Shown here piece by piece: positions 25,420-34,006 of a stretch of 51,623 nt of DNA; position 1 is the first letter of the stretch, and the number at the start of each line of letters is the position of its first letter. Made by a program: the position numbers and the translations under genes. Under the pieces are notes generated by a model. It saw only the letters and a program-made list of their open reading frames with translations, was not told the origin of the DNA and did no database searches. Location: NCBI GenBank assembly GCA_036501535.1, contig DASYAE010000129.1, forward strand, positions 1 to 51,623. Reading direction: 5' to 3'. Origin of the DNA: DASYAE01 sp036501535 (GTDB lineage: Bacteria > Actinomycetota > Actinomycetes > Streptomycetales > Catenulisporaceae).

Positions 25420-26304
25420 TCAGCCGCCCGGCGACTGGTACCAGCGCACCGAGCCGTACCAGCCGGCCTTCACCGCCAGGAAGAGCAGCAGGCCGACCGC
25501 CGGCGAGGCGGCCGCGAGCCAGGCCGGCACGCCGGTGGTCCCGGCGTGTCCGGTGACTATCGACGCAGGCAGATACGCGATGAAGGCGAGCGGCAGGCCG
25601 AAGGTCAGCGTGCCGCGCACCGCGCCCGGCAGCACATTGAGCGGGTAGTTGCCATATGTGGACAGGGTTTCGTCGACCCACGCGGTCCAGGTCGCCAGGC
25701 CCGTGAAGCGGAAGGCCGCGATCGACAGCGCGGTCTGCAGCGAGCCCTCGACCAGCATCCCGCCGATGATCCCGGCCGCCACGTACAAGGCCTTCACCGG
25801 CGTCCAGGCCACGTCGAGCCGCGCCAGCGCGACCGCGAACACGCCGACGCCGGCCAACAGGTCGCCGAGGCTGTTTATCGGGAACCTGGCCAGCAGCACC
25901 TGCCGGTAGAGCGGCAGCGGCCGCAACAGGTAGCCGTCCACGTTCCCCTGCTGCACCAGGAACGACAGGTTGCTGACGTTCGGGAAGAAAGCCACGTATC
26001 CGCCGTGCGAGAGCAGCCGCATCGCCGCGATCAGCAGCACGTCGCCCTGCGTCCAGCCGCCGAGGCCCGGGAACCGCAGCAGCAGCACCCCGGCGAATAG
26101 CACCAGCGCGCCCTGCCACACCAGGCCGAACAGCAGGCCGAGCAGGAACTCGCCGCGGTAGCTCGCCTGCGCCTTGAAGTTGAGCGCGGTGATGCGGCCG
26201 TAAAGCGCCCAGCGGGCCGGTGTGCCGCGCACGGACCGGTACGCCCGCATCGGCAGGCCCGCATCGGCGGGTCCGGGGGTCCGCAGCGGATTCAGGATGC
26301 TCAT
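25420..26304 (-). CDS. ABC-2 exporter permease (second subunit)
   Basis: Integral membrane subunit, 294 aa, about six hydrophobic segments after a 40-residue cytosolic start. FKAQASYRGEFLLGLLFGLVWQGALVLF and LVQQGNVDGYLLRPLPLYRQVLL are typical of the DUF990/ABC-2 family permeases. The protein pairs with the upstream permease of similar architecture as a heterodimer driven by the ATPase. Gap to the preceding gene is 9 nt. Substrate unknown. Confidence 0.86.
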   Translation of the reverse strand: MSILNPLRTPGPADAGLPMRAYRSVRGTPARWALYGRITALNFKAQASYRGEFLLGLLFGLVWQGALVLFAGVLLLRFPGLGGWTQGDVLLIAAMRLLSHGGYVAFFPNVSNLSFLVQQGNVDGYLLRPLPLYRQVLLARFPINSLGDLLAGVGVFAVALARLDVAWTPVKALYVAAGIIGGMLVEGSLQTALSIAAFRFTGLATWTAWVDETLSTYGNYPLNVLPGAVRGTLTFGLPLAFIAYLPASIVTGHAGTTGVPAWLAAASPAVGLLLFLAVKAGWYGSVRWYQSPGG

Positions 26305-26313
26305 GACGCCGGC

Positions 26314-27165
26314 TCAGCCTCCCAGCACGGTGACCCTGGCCCCGGCGCGCCGCCAGACCAGGGCGGTCAGCACGGCCAGCAGCGCGATCCAGCCGGCCTG
26401 CAGCGCCAGATCGCGGACCAGCCCGGACATCGGCAGCACGCCGAGGTAGAGCGAGAGCGGCACGTTGAGCGTGCCCTGGAACGGCAGCCAGCGGTCGAAG
26501 CCGACGAACCAGCCGGGGAAGAACCACAGCGGGACCAGCGCGCCGGCCAGCACGTTCTGCACGATCCCGTACATGACCACCAGCTGGAAGTTGACCACGG
26601 TCCAGAAGCAGGCCAGGTCGATCAGCTGCTGCAGGTAGTAGAGGATCGCCAGGCCCAGGACCAGCGATCCGGCCGCGCCGAGCCCGGCGGCCGCGCTTAC
26701 CGGCGCCGCGATCAGCCCGGTGCTCCGGCACACCGTGTAGGCCAGCGCGGCCCACGCGCCGCCGTAGGCCAGGTCGCCCAACGCGCGGACGCAGTAGTAG
26801 CGCCGCGGCGTGACCGGTCGCAGGAACCAGTAGGCGATGGTGCCGTCGAGCATGTGCTGGACCATCATGTCCCGGTTCGCCCACCGGTTGACCGATCGGA
26901 AGGACATGTAGAAGACGCCGAGCAGTGCGTACGTCGTGGCCTGTGAGCGGTTCATGCCGGCGCTCGTGCTCGTCGAGCGGTAGAGCGCCTGCCAGAGCCA
27001 GAAGCACAGGCAGGTGCGCGCGAGCAGCATGAACAGCACCGAGCCGACCCGGCCCCACTGGTTGAACTCGGCCAGCAGGGTGACCCGCGCGGCGCGCCAG
27101 GCCCGTTGCGACTGCCGCCGCGACTGCCGCTGCAGCTGCGGCGGGTCGATTGCTGCGAGGGTCAT
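26314..27165 (-). CDS. ABC-2 exporter permease (first subunit)
   Basis: Integral membrane subunit of 283 aa with about six hydrophobic helices. Segments such as RVTLLAEFNQWGRVGSVLFMLLA and MVQHMLDGTIAYWFLRPVTPRRYYCVRALGD belong to the DUF990/ABC-2 permease type. The N-terminal 25 residues are basic and Gln/Arg-rich. ATG at 27165 overlaps the ATPase stop by 4 nt, so the subunits are made together. Confidence 0.86.
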   Translation of the reverse strand: MTLAAIDPPQLQRQSRRQSQRAWRAARVTLLAEFNQWGRVGSVLFMLLARTCLCFWLWQALYRSTSTSAGMNRSQATTYALLGVFYMSFRSVNRWANRDMMVQHMLDGTIAYWFLRPVTPRRYYCVRALGDLAYGGAWAALAYTVCRSTGLIAAPVSAAAGLGAAGSLVLGLAILYYLQQLIDLACFWTVVNFQLVVMYGIVQNVLAGALVPLWFFPGWFVGFDRWLPFQGTLNVPLSLYLGVLPMSGLVRDLALQAGWIALLAVLTALVWRRAGARVTVLGG

Positions 27166-28052
27166 CCGGCCGGTACCGCCTGCTCCATGTCCAAAGTGTC
27201 AAGGTCCTGATCTGTATCGGCCGTGAAGGCGTGCCGCATGATCGCTTCGAGGTCGGTCGGATCCTGCGCGTCGGCGTGCGTCGCGCGCAGCCCGTCCAGG
27301 TCCCCGTCGTAGACGATCCGGCCGCTGTTGATCAGGATGACCCGCCCGGCCAGCCGCTCAACCTCGGTCATGTCGTGCGTGGTGAGCACCACGGTCCGGC
27401 CGCGCTGCTCGACCTGCTCCCGCAGGAACTCCCTGACCTGCTCCTTGACCACCACGTCCATGCCAATGGTCGGCTCGTCGAGGTAGAGCACCGGCGGGTC
27501 GTGGATCAGCGCCGCGGCCAGGTCGCAGCGCACCCGCTGGCCGAGCGAGAGCTGGCGGGCCCGGTTGTCCCAGAACGCGGACAGCTCCAGGATCCGGTCG
27601 AACCGGGCCAGCCGGACGCGCAGCTCGGCCGGGGGCACGCCGTGGATGTCGGCGAGCACCCGCAGCGAGTCGATCGCCGGCAGGTCCCACCACAGCTGCG
27701 AGCGCTGCCCGAAGACCGCGCCGACCAGCCGCGCGTTGGCGATCCGCGCCTTGTGCGGGACCAGGCCGTTGACCTCGACCCGGCCCCCGGTCGGAGTGAG
27801 GATCCCGGTCAGCATCTTGATCGTGGTGGACTTGCCCGCGCCGTTCGGGCCGAGGAACGCGGCCAGCCGGCCCGGCTCGATCCGGAAGCCGACGCCGTCG
27901 ACCGCCGTCGTGGCCACCCGCCGCGGGTGGATCAGGGACCTGACGGCGCCGAGCGGCCCCGGGACCCGCGCCGTGCTGAAGAAGACCTTCGTGAGGTTCT
28001 CGGCGACGATCGTGCCGGCCTGGTCGCCGGCGCTGGCCGAGCTAATATTCAT
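27162..28052 (-). CDS. ABC transporter ATP-binding protein
   Basis: ATPase of the three-gene exporter, 296 aa. Walker A is GPNGAGKS (68-75), the signature is LSLGQ (168-172), Walker B is LYLDEP (189-194), and the H-loop is in LTTHDMTE. The 50-residue N-terminal part (VFFSTARVPGPLGAVRSLIHPRR) is the extended form seen in daunorubicin-type and NatA-like exporters paired with DUF990 permeases. ATG at 28052 is preceded by GGGAGGG. First gene of the operon. The substrate is not evident. Confidence 0.92.
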   Translation of the reverse strand: MNISSASAGDQAGTIVAENLTKVFFSTARVPGPLGAVRSLIHPRRVATTAVDGVGFRIEPGRLAAFLGPNGAGKSTTIKMLTGILTPTGGRVEVNGLVPHKARIANARLVGAVFGQRSQLWWDLPAIDSLRVLADIHGVPPAELRVRLARFDRILELSAFWDNRARQLSLGQRVRCDLAAALIHDPPVLYLDEPTIGMDVVVKEQVREFLREQVEQRGRTVVLTTHDMTEVERLAGRVILINSGRIVYDGDLDGLRATHADAQDPTDLEAIMRHAFTADTDQDLDTLDMEQAVPAG

Positions 28053-28164
28053 GGACCCTCCCTATTGGGTGGACCCAGTCTGGCGAACCCCGCGCCGGTC
28101 CGCAACGGAATATCAACGGCGCGCGGAATTCCGCACGCGGCATGCGGTTCCGGCGCGGTGCGGC

Positions 28165-28929
28165 TCAGTGCGCGGCGCGCTGCAGGTGGATGCCGAAGGC
28201 GGCGCCGTGCGGGTCGCGCAGCACTGCGATGCGCGGGCCGTCCGGCACGTCCGAGGGCGGCAGGGTGAGCGAGGCTCCGGCCTGCGCGGCCTTCTCCGCG
28301 GTGGCGTCCACGTCGGCGACCGCGAAGTACGGCATCCAGTGCGGCGGCACCTCGGCCGGGAAACGGTCGCCCATGTCGGCCGCGCCGCCGAAGTCGGCGC
28401 CGCCGAGACCCCACTGCGTGTATTGCCCGGACGGGGCGACCGACCAGCCGAACAGCTCCGGGTAGAACCTGTGCGCGCCCTCGACGTCGCGGGTGGCCAG
28501 CTCGACCCAGCCCAGCGCGTCCGGCTCGGCGAACCGGGCCGCCCCGCGGAACGCCCCCGGCTGCCAGATCTGGAACACGGCCCCGGCCGGGTCGGCCAGC
28601 ACGGCGAAGCGGCCCGCGTCGAAGACGTCCATCGGCTCGATCACCACCGAGCCGCCGGCCTTCCGCGCGGTCGCGGCGGTCGCGTCGGCGTCGTCGGTGG
28701 CGAAGCTGACGTTCCACGCGGTCGGCTGGCCGGGCGCGTAGAGCGGCGAGATCGCCACCACCGGCTCTCCGCCGAGCTGCATCATCGTGTAGCCGCCGGC
28801 CTCGGGCCGCGGGTCGGTCTCTGCGGACCAGCCGAACACGCTGCCGTAGAACGCCTTCGCCGCCGCCGGGTCCGAGGTGCCGAGCTCTGCCCAGCACGGC
28901 TCGCCGGGAGCGTATGCCTTCGCCGCCAT
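28165..28929 (-). CDS. VOC-superfamily (glyoxalase-like) protein, two domains
   Basis: A 254-aa protein made of two tandem vicinal-oxygen-chelate domains, about residues 9-123 and 136-250. The halves echo each other: CWAELGTSDPAAAKAFYGSVFGW against GWVELATRDVEGAHRFYPELFGW, and FAVLADPAGAVFQIWQP against IAVLRDPHGAAFGIHL. Such proteins bind a divalent metal and act on diverse small molecules; some give antibiotic resistance. The specific function is unknown. ATG 28929 follows GGAAGG. Monocistronic. Confidence 0.9.
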   Translation of the reverse strand: MAAKAYAPGEPCWAELGTSDPAAAKAFYGSVFGWSAETDPRPEAGGYTMMQLGGEPVVAISPLYAPGQPTAWNVSFATDDADATAATARKAGGSVVIEPMDVFDAGRFAVLADPAGAVFQIWQPGAFRGAARFAEPDALGWVELATRDVEGAHRFYPELFGWSVAPSGQYTQWGLGGADFGGAADMGDRFPAEVPPHWMPYFAVADVDATAEKAAQAGASLTLPPSDVPDGPRIAVLRDPHGAAFGIHLQRAAH

Positions 28930-29070
28930 GTCGATCGACCTTCCCTCGCCGGCCCCTGCGGTGTGCGCCGGCTCCTGTCTAACACCGCGGATCAGGGGCG
29001 GCGCGGCCTGGCGGCCAGACGAGGGAAGGCGCCGCGGCCCGGATGCCGCGCCGCTCGGATGCCGCGCGGC

Positions 29071-30495
29071 TCAGATGTTGATCGTCATGGTGCGGCTGGC
29101 CTTCTCGTGCCAGCCCTGGTGGTAGGGCCGCCCCCACAGCGCGCCGCCCAGCGCCAGGATGTCGATCAGCGGCAGCAGCCCGAACAGCCAGAAGGTCAGT
29201 TCCCGGGTGAGCGCCTTGGCCGAGCCGATCTCGCGCGCGTCGCCCGCGCCGACCACCTGGATCCCGAGCAGCCGGCCGCCGATGGTCTGTCCTCTGCGCG
29301 CGGTGAGGATGGCGTCGGTGCCGATCACCGTGACCAGCAGGACGGCAATGGCCGCGCCCCACAGCGCGAACCCGGAGGCGTTCACGCCGAGCGTCTTATA
29401 GGTGGTCGTGGCATGTACACGCAGCTGCTGCACATAGTTGTGGTCCGCGCTGTGCGCCATGATGCCCAGCGTCAACGTGACCGGAAGCGTGAAGGCCGCG
29501 GCGATCGCCACGTCGATGATCCGGGCCAGGATCCGCGATCCGGGCGAGGCGAGCTCGACCACGATGACTTCTGGCTCGCTGTCCTGGATCCGGGGCTCGT
29601 CCGGGTCCGCGGGGGCGCCGGGCAGGTCGGCGGCGAAGGGGGAGGGGTCGTACTTCGGGACCGCGCCGGTCGCGCCGGGCGCGCCGGCCCAGCCGGCGCC
29701 GTAGGCTCCGCGGTTGCCGAATGCCGAGGGCACGACCATCGTGGCGACCGAGATCGGCTCCGGCTCCGGATACACCGGATCCGGATGCCGCTTCTTCTCG
29801 GTCGGCTGCGCGACAGGCGCCGGCTGCGGCTGCGGCGGCTGCTGGGTCTGCGGCTGCCAGGGCTGGACCGCCGGCATGGCCTGCCGGTCCGGCATCGCGG
29901 GCGCCGCCGGCTGCTGCAGGAACTGCTGCGGGGGCCGCGGCTGCTGGTGCAGGCTCTGCGCGGGAAGGCTCTGCGAGAGGGGATCGACGTCGTAACGCGG
30001 CGGCGCCGAGCGCTGCTGTGCGGCCGCGGACCGTGAGGGCTGATCGGCAGCCAGCTCGGCGGTCCACACGTCGGCCGCGGAGCTGCCCAGCGCATCGTTC
30101 TGCTGCGGCTGCGCACCGGACGGTCCGGCGCTGGGGCGCCAGGCCGAGGAGTCATCGAGCTGCGGGAGCTGCGCCGAGGACTGTGCCGACAGTTGCGCCG
30201 ATGACTGTGCTGGCAACTGCGCTGAGGACTGTGCCGGCGACCGGTCTTCCGCGCGCGACTGACCGCCCGCGTGGCGTCCGGTCGAGGTCTGCCTCGATCT
30301 CGCCTGGTCCGCGGCCGACTGCGCGGTGCCGGAGGTGTGGGCTCCCCCGAGCCCGCTCGACCCCGCCGGGTCCTGTTCCTCCTGGCCCGGTGCCGGCCGG
30401 CTCGTGCCGGCCACCCATTCGGTGCCGTTCCAGTAGCGGATGTACCCCGGTATCGACGGGTCTGCGTAATACCCCGGTTCAGGCCCGCTGCTCAT
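29071..30495 (-). CDS. RDD-family membrane protein with N-terminal DUF2510 domain
   Basis: A 474-aa protein in three parts. Residues 7-30 are a DUF2510 motif (PGYYADPSIPGYIRYWNGTEWV). Residues 31-310 are a disordered Gln/Pro/Ser/Ala linker with SSAQL repeats near 90-115 and Gln/Pro-rich stretches near 190-225. Residues about 320-474 form the RDD domain: AELASPGSRILARIIDVAIAAAFTL type first helix, GQTIGGRLLGIQVV as the conserved loop, and two more hydrophobic segments. RDD proteins are membrane proteins of mostly unknown function, some acting as ion antiporters. ATG 30495. Confidence 0.85.
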   Translation of the reverse strand: MSSGPEPGYYADPSIPGYIRYWNGTEWVAGTSRPAPGQEEQDPAGSSGLGGAHTSGTAQSAADQARSRQTSTGRHAGGQSRAEDRSPAQSSAQLPAQSSAQLSAQSSAQLPQLDDSSAWRPSAGPSGAQPQQNDALGSSAADVWTAELAADQPSRSAAAQQRSAPPRYDVDPLSQSLPAQSLHQQPRPPQQFLQQPAAPAMPDRQAMPAVQPWQPQTQQPPQPQPAPVAQPTEKKRHPDPVYPEPEPISVATMVVPSAFGNRGAYGAGWAGAPGATGAVPKYDPSPFAADLPGAPADPDEPRIQDSEPEVIVVELASPGSRILARIIDVAIAAAFTLPVTLTLGIMAHSADHNYVQQLRVHATTTYKTLGVNASGFALWGAAIAVLLVTVIGTDAILTARRGQTIGGRLLGIQVVGAGDAREIGSAKALTRELTFWLFGLLPLIDILALGGALWGRPYHQGWHEKASRTMTINI

Positions 30496-30620
30496 TGCTG
30501 CGCCCCCATTCCCCTGGTGCTCTGCCGCCGCGCGCGGGCGCGCCGAAACAGTATGGAGCTGAGACTAGCGGATCAGAGCGCCCGAAAGGACTACCGCAGA
30601 CGCCGGATTCGGCGTCGCGC

Positions 30621-32132
30621 TCAGTCTTCCGAGTGTGCCCTGAAGTGCTCGCGCACGGCCGTGGACAGCAGCCGGACGAGTGCGTCGACTGCCGCGGGAT
30701 AGCTTCGTTCGGGTGGAGTCGCATAGCCGAGGACGATGCCCTGCGGTCGCCCGTGGCTGCCGGTGCGTGCGCCGGATATGTGCCAATACGGAGCGAGTCC
30801 GTCTAGAGCGATTCCGGCCCGCCTGGCCCGCATGATGAGGGTCGCCTCGTCCAGGCCGCCGGGTGGAAGCGTGATGAGCGCGTGCAGGCCTGCATCGATC
30901 GTGTGCGCCGCCGGAACCGGGATGGACGCGCCGAGAGCGGCGTGCGCCGTGGCGAGCTCGCCGATGCGGGTGAGCAAGAGGTCGCGGCGGCTGCGGTAGC
31001 GCAGTCGGCAGGCCCTGATGTGCCGGTCGTAGGCGTGCGTCGTGATGAAGTCGGCGAGGGCCGACTGGCTGAGCGCGTCGGTCTGGTAATCCGCGTGCAG
31101 CTTTGCTTCGACCATCTCGGCGACGAGGCCGGGCGGCAGGACCATCCACGCGAGGCGCAGTGCGGGGCCGAGCGTCTTCGAGGCCGTGCCGATGTAGACC
31201 ACCTGGTCCGGCGCCATGCCCTGGAGCGCGCCGACCGGCTGCCGGTCGTAGCGGAACTCGCCGTCGTAGTCGTCCTCGATCACGACGCCGCCAGTCCGTT
31301 CGGCCCAACCGGCCAGTGCGCGCCGGCGCTGCGGAGCGAGCGCTACGCCGAACGGGTACTGATTCGCCGGCGTGACGACCACTGCGCCGACCCGTGAAAA
31401 TCGCGAGTGGGCAAGCAGATCGGCCTGTGCGCCGAGTTCGTCCACAGGCAGCGGCCGGATCGGCATTCCGGCGCGGCTGACGACCTGCCGGTGGAAGGCC
31501 AGGCCCGGATCCTCCATCGCAACCTCCGCCACGCCGCGGCGCCGCAGCACGTCGGTGAGCAGCGCGAGCGCCTGAACATAGCCGGAGGTGACCACGATCC
31601 GCCCGGGTTCGGCCACGACTCCGCGGGCCCGGCCGAGATAGTCGGCCAGCGCCTCGCGCAGTTCGGGCTGCCCTCCCGGATCGCCGTATCCGAATGTTGA
31701 CGACGGCGCCGCGCCGAGTGCGCGCCGGGTCGAGCGCAGCCACGCGGCGACGGGGAACGCGCTGGCGTCAGGGCTGCCCGGCCGCAGGTCGTGCCAGGGC
31801 TGGACCGGCCGCCCGCCCGGCAGAACCGGTGCCGATGCCGGTGCCGGTGCCGCACGAGGCGTGTCGTGGCGCGGCGAACCGGTGGCCGGCCGCAGCGCGA
31901 CCTCGGTGCCGGAGCCGTGTCGCGCGACCAAGTGGCCCTCCGCGACCAGTTGGTCGTACGCCGCCGCGACCGTCCCGCGCGAAAGGCCGAGTTGTACGGC
32001 CAGCGCGCGGGACGAGGGCAGCCTCGTGCCGGGGGCGAGCCGGCCCGACCGCACCGCCTCGCGCAGCGCGGATTCCAGGGCGTCCCGGCGGCCTGACACG
32101 GCGTCGGGCGAGAGATCGAGGTGCAGGTCCAC
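30621..32132 (-). CDS. MocR/PdxR-type transcriptional regulator (GntR HTH fused to aminotransferase fold)
   Basis: PLP-binding regulator of 503 aa. The winged helix-turn-helix (about 10-75) reads ALREAVRSGRLAPGTRLPSSRALAVQLGLSRGTVAAAYDQLVAEGHL. The aminotransferase-like domain (from about 110) has VVIEDDYDGEFRYDRQP and the PLP-lysine motif YIGTASKTLGPALRLAWMV. GTG at 32132 begins VDLHLDLSPDA, typical of the family; no clear ribosome-binding site precedes it, and the frame is open to 32192. It diverges from an AhpD-like gene, and the 137-bp gap carries repeats likely to be its operator, so it probably controls that gene. Confidence 0.9.
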   Translation of the reverse strand: MDLHLDLSPDAVSGRRDALESALREAVRSGRLAPGTRLPSSRALAVQLGLSRGTVAAAYDQLVAEGHLVARHGSGTEVALRPATGSPRHDTPRAAPAPASAPVLPGGRPVQPWHDLRPGSPDASAFPVAAWLRSTRRALGAAPSSTFGYGDPGGQPELREALADYLGRARGVVAEPGRIVVTSGYVQALALLTDVLRRRGVAEVAMEDPGLAFHRQVVSRAGMPIRPLPVDELGAQADLLAHSRFSRVGAVVVTPANQYPFGVALAPQRRRALAGWAERTGGVVIEDDYDGEFRYDRQPVGALQGMAPDQVVYIGTASKTLGPALRLAWMVLPPGLVAEMVEAKLHADYQTDALSQSALADFITTHAYDRHIRACRLRYRSRRDLLLTRIGELATAHAALGASIPVPAAHTIDAGLHALITLPPGGLDEATLIMRARRAGIALDGLAPYWHISGARTGSHGRPQGIVLGYATPPERSYPAAVDALVRLLSTAVREHFRAHSED

Positions 32133-32153
32133 GCCAAGCGATGTGAACCATGA

Positions 32154-32208
32154 AGTGGCCCAAGAATTTGGCACAGAACTGGACCTTAGCACTGAGCCAC
32201 TTGAGCCA
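32154..32208. promoter_or_regulatory. Direct repeats, candidate MocR operator
   Basis: GAGCCA occurs at 32194-32199 and 32203-32208, a 9-bp period (GAGCCACTT, GAGCCATAG). Upstream, AGTGGCCCAAG (32154-32164) and AACTGGACCTT (32177-32187) form a second related pair at a 23-bp interval. MocR-type regulators commonly bind paired direct repeats in the gap to the divergent target gene, which is where these lie. Confidence 0.45.
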
Positions 32209-32269
32209 TAGTCTTGCTGCGTCAGGACGAAGAAACGCGGTGAATCCGCAGCGAGAGAGGATCAATGCG

Positions 32270-32743
32270 ATGAGTGCCAACGCGACTGCCGAGACCGTCA
32301 CGCCCCCTGTGCGCCTGGCCGTGGACGAACTGGCTCCGCACATCACCAAGGCGATGAACTCCCTGGACGCGGCCGCTCGGAAGGTCTCGCTGGAGGCCCC
32401 GCTGCTGGAACTGGTGCGGGCGCGCGCCTCACAGATCAACGGCTGCGCCTATTGCGTCGATATGCACACGCGCGATGCGCTTAAGGGAGGCGACAGCGAC
32501 CGCCGCCTCTTCGCGCTGCCGGTATGGCGCGAGACGCCGTTCTTCACCGCGCGCGAGCGCGCCGCGCTGGCGCTGACCGAGGCAGCCACCCGCATCTCCG
32601 AGGCGCCGGTTTCAGACGAGGTCTTCACCGCGGCGGCGGCGCAGTTCAGCGAGGTCGAGCTGGCCGAGCTCGTCTGGGCGATCACGGTGATCAACGCCTG
32701 GAACCGGCTCGGCGCCACCGCCCGGCCGTGGCCGCTGGACTGA
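32270..32743 (+). CDS. AhpD-like / carboxymuconolactone decarboxylase family protein
   Basis: Protein of 157 aa with the AhpD core motif: E48, C59-AY-C62 and H66 in LVRARASQINGCAYCVDMHTRDA. These supply the redox disulfide and proton relay of alkylhydroperoxidase D-like proteins. A peroxide-reducing role is likely; a true decarboxylase role is unlikely given the CxxC. ATG 32270 follows GAGAGG, and the frame upstream to 32150 is not conserved. It diverges from the MocR regulator, which presumably controls it. Confidence 0.9.
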   Translation: MSANATAETVTPPVRLAVDELAPHITKAMNSLDAAARKVSLEAPLLELVRARASQINGCAYCVDMHTRDALKGGDSDRRLFALPVWRETPFFTARERAALALTEAATRISEAPVSDEVFTAAAAQFSEVELAELVWAITVINAWNRLGATARPWPLD

Positions 32744-32764
32744 CGACGCAGCAGTCCGCTGGGC

Positions 32765-34006
32765 CTACCGGTGCACCAGCGCGAACATCGCCTCCCAGCG
32801 CTCGACGATCCGCCCCGGGGCATAGGCGGCCACTGACTCGGTGGCCGCCCTGCCCTGCTGCCCGCGCGATTCCCGCGAGTCCATCAGGGCGCCGAGCCGC
32901 TCCGCCAGCGCGTGCACATTGCCCGGCGAGACGAGCGCGCCGTTGCTCCCGTCGTGGATCAATTCGCGCACACCCGGTGCGCAGTCGAAGGCCACGCACG
33001 GCAGGCCGCAGGCCATCGCCTCCAACAGGGCCATCGGAAAGCCCTCGGCCCGCGAGCCGCTGGCGAACACCGAGCCCTGCTTCAGCGCGGCGCCGATCTC
33101 GGTGGTCTGACCCGCGAGCTCTACGCTGCCGGAGACGCCGAGGCTCGCCGCCTGCGCGGTCAGCGCCGCGCGCTCGGGGCCCTCGCCGTGGATCCGCAGC
33201 GTCCAGCCGGACCGGTCGTGCGCCGGGTCCGCCAGCGCCAGCGCCCACGCCTCGACCAGCAGGTCGAAGCCCTTCTCCTGGGAGAGCCGCCCGGCCGAGA
33301 CGACCACCTGCGCCGCCGGGTCCGCGCCGCCGTCCGCGGGCAGCGGGAGCGGGTTCGGGATCGCGTCGGCGTTGTTCATGCCGCCCTCCCGGATCCAGCG
33401 GTCCGCGTCGATCTGGGTCAGCGACAGGAAACGGGCTGCGCCGGCGTAATGCTGCCGGACCCGGCGCCCCCGGCTCGAAGCCTGTGCCGCCTCGTAGGAC
33501 TCGTGGCTCATCGCGATGACCGGCGGCGCCGTCGGACCCTGCTCGGGCGCGGCCAGCTCGACCCACTCCATCGCGTGCACCTGCGCGCAGATCACCACCG
33601 CGCTCGCGGGATCGGCGGCGGTCTTGAGCAGCGCCGCGAGCCGCGCGGCGCCGGCCCGCTGTTCCGAGCGCCAGCGCCGATAGCGCAGCGCCGCGGTGGG
33701 ATTGCCGATCCGGGACAGCAGCGCCGGGCGCGGCTTGGCGCCGAACTTGTCCGGGTGCAACACCGAGGTCGCGTAGGGGGCCGGCTCGCCGGATCCCGCC
33801 GCCGGATCCTGCGGATCGCGCACCGCGAATACGCCGATCAGGCGTACCCGATGTCCGCGTGCGGCGAGCAGTTCGCCCATCCGGTGCGCCCACCGCTGCA
33901 CGCCGCCGACCTCGTGGATCGTGTTGCAGACGACGAAGACGTCGCGGGTCACAGCCGTCGCGCCGACGCGCTGCACGACCGACGCCTGCGCGGGTGCCGC
34001 GGTCAC
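32765..34006 (-). CDS. GT4-family glycosyltransferase
   Basis: GT-B fold retaining glycosyltransferase of 413 aa. The N-terminal domain has VFVVCNTIHEVGGVQRWAHRMGELLAARGHRV. The C-terminal donor domain has VVVSAGRLSQEKGFDLLVEAW and the EX7E-type motif FASGSRAEGFPMALLEAMACGLPCVAFD, closest in feel to poly(glycerol-phosphate)/capsular alpha-glucosyltransferases. GTG 34006 overlaps the stop of the GT2-TagF gene by 4 nt with GAGGAGG upstream, so the two are coupled. Likely decorates the polymer made by the partner enzyme. Confidence 0.87.
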   Translation of the reverse strand: MTAAPAQASVVQRVGATAVTRDVFVVCNTIHEVGGVQRWAHRMGELLAARGHRVRLIGVFAVRDPQDPAAGSGEPAPYATSVLHPDKFGAKPRPALLSRIGNPTAALRYRRWRSEQRAGAARLAALLKTAADPASAVVICAQVHAMEWVELAAPEQGPTAPPVIAMSHESYEAAQASSRGRRVRQHYAGAARFLSLTQIDADRWIREGGMNNADAIPNPLPLPADGGADPAAQVVVSAGRLSQEKGFDLLVEAWALALADPAHDRSGWTLRIHGEGPERAALTAQAASLGVSGSVELAGQTTEIGAALKQGSVFASGSRAEGFPMALLEAMACGLPCVAFDCAPGVRELIHDGSNGALVSPGNVHALAERLGALMDSRESRGQQGRAATESVAAYAPGRIVERWEAMFALVHR

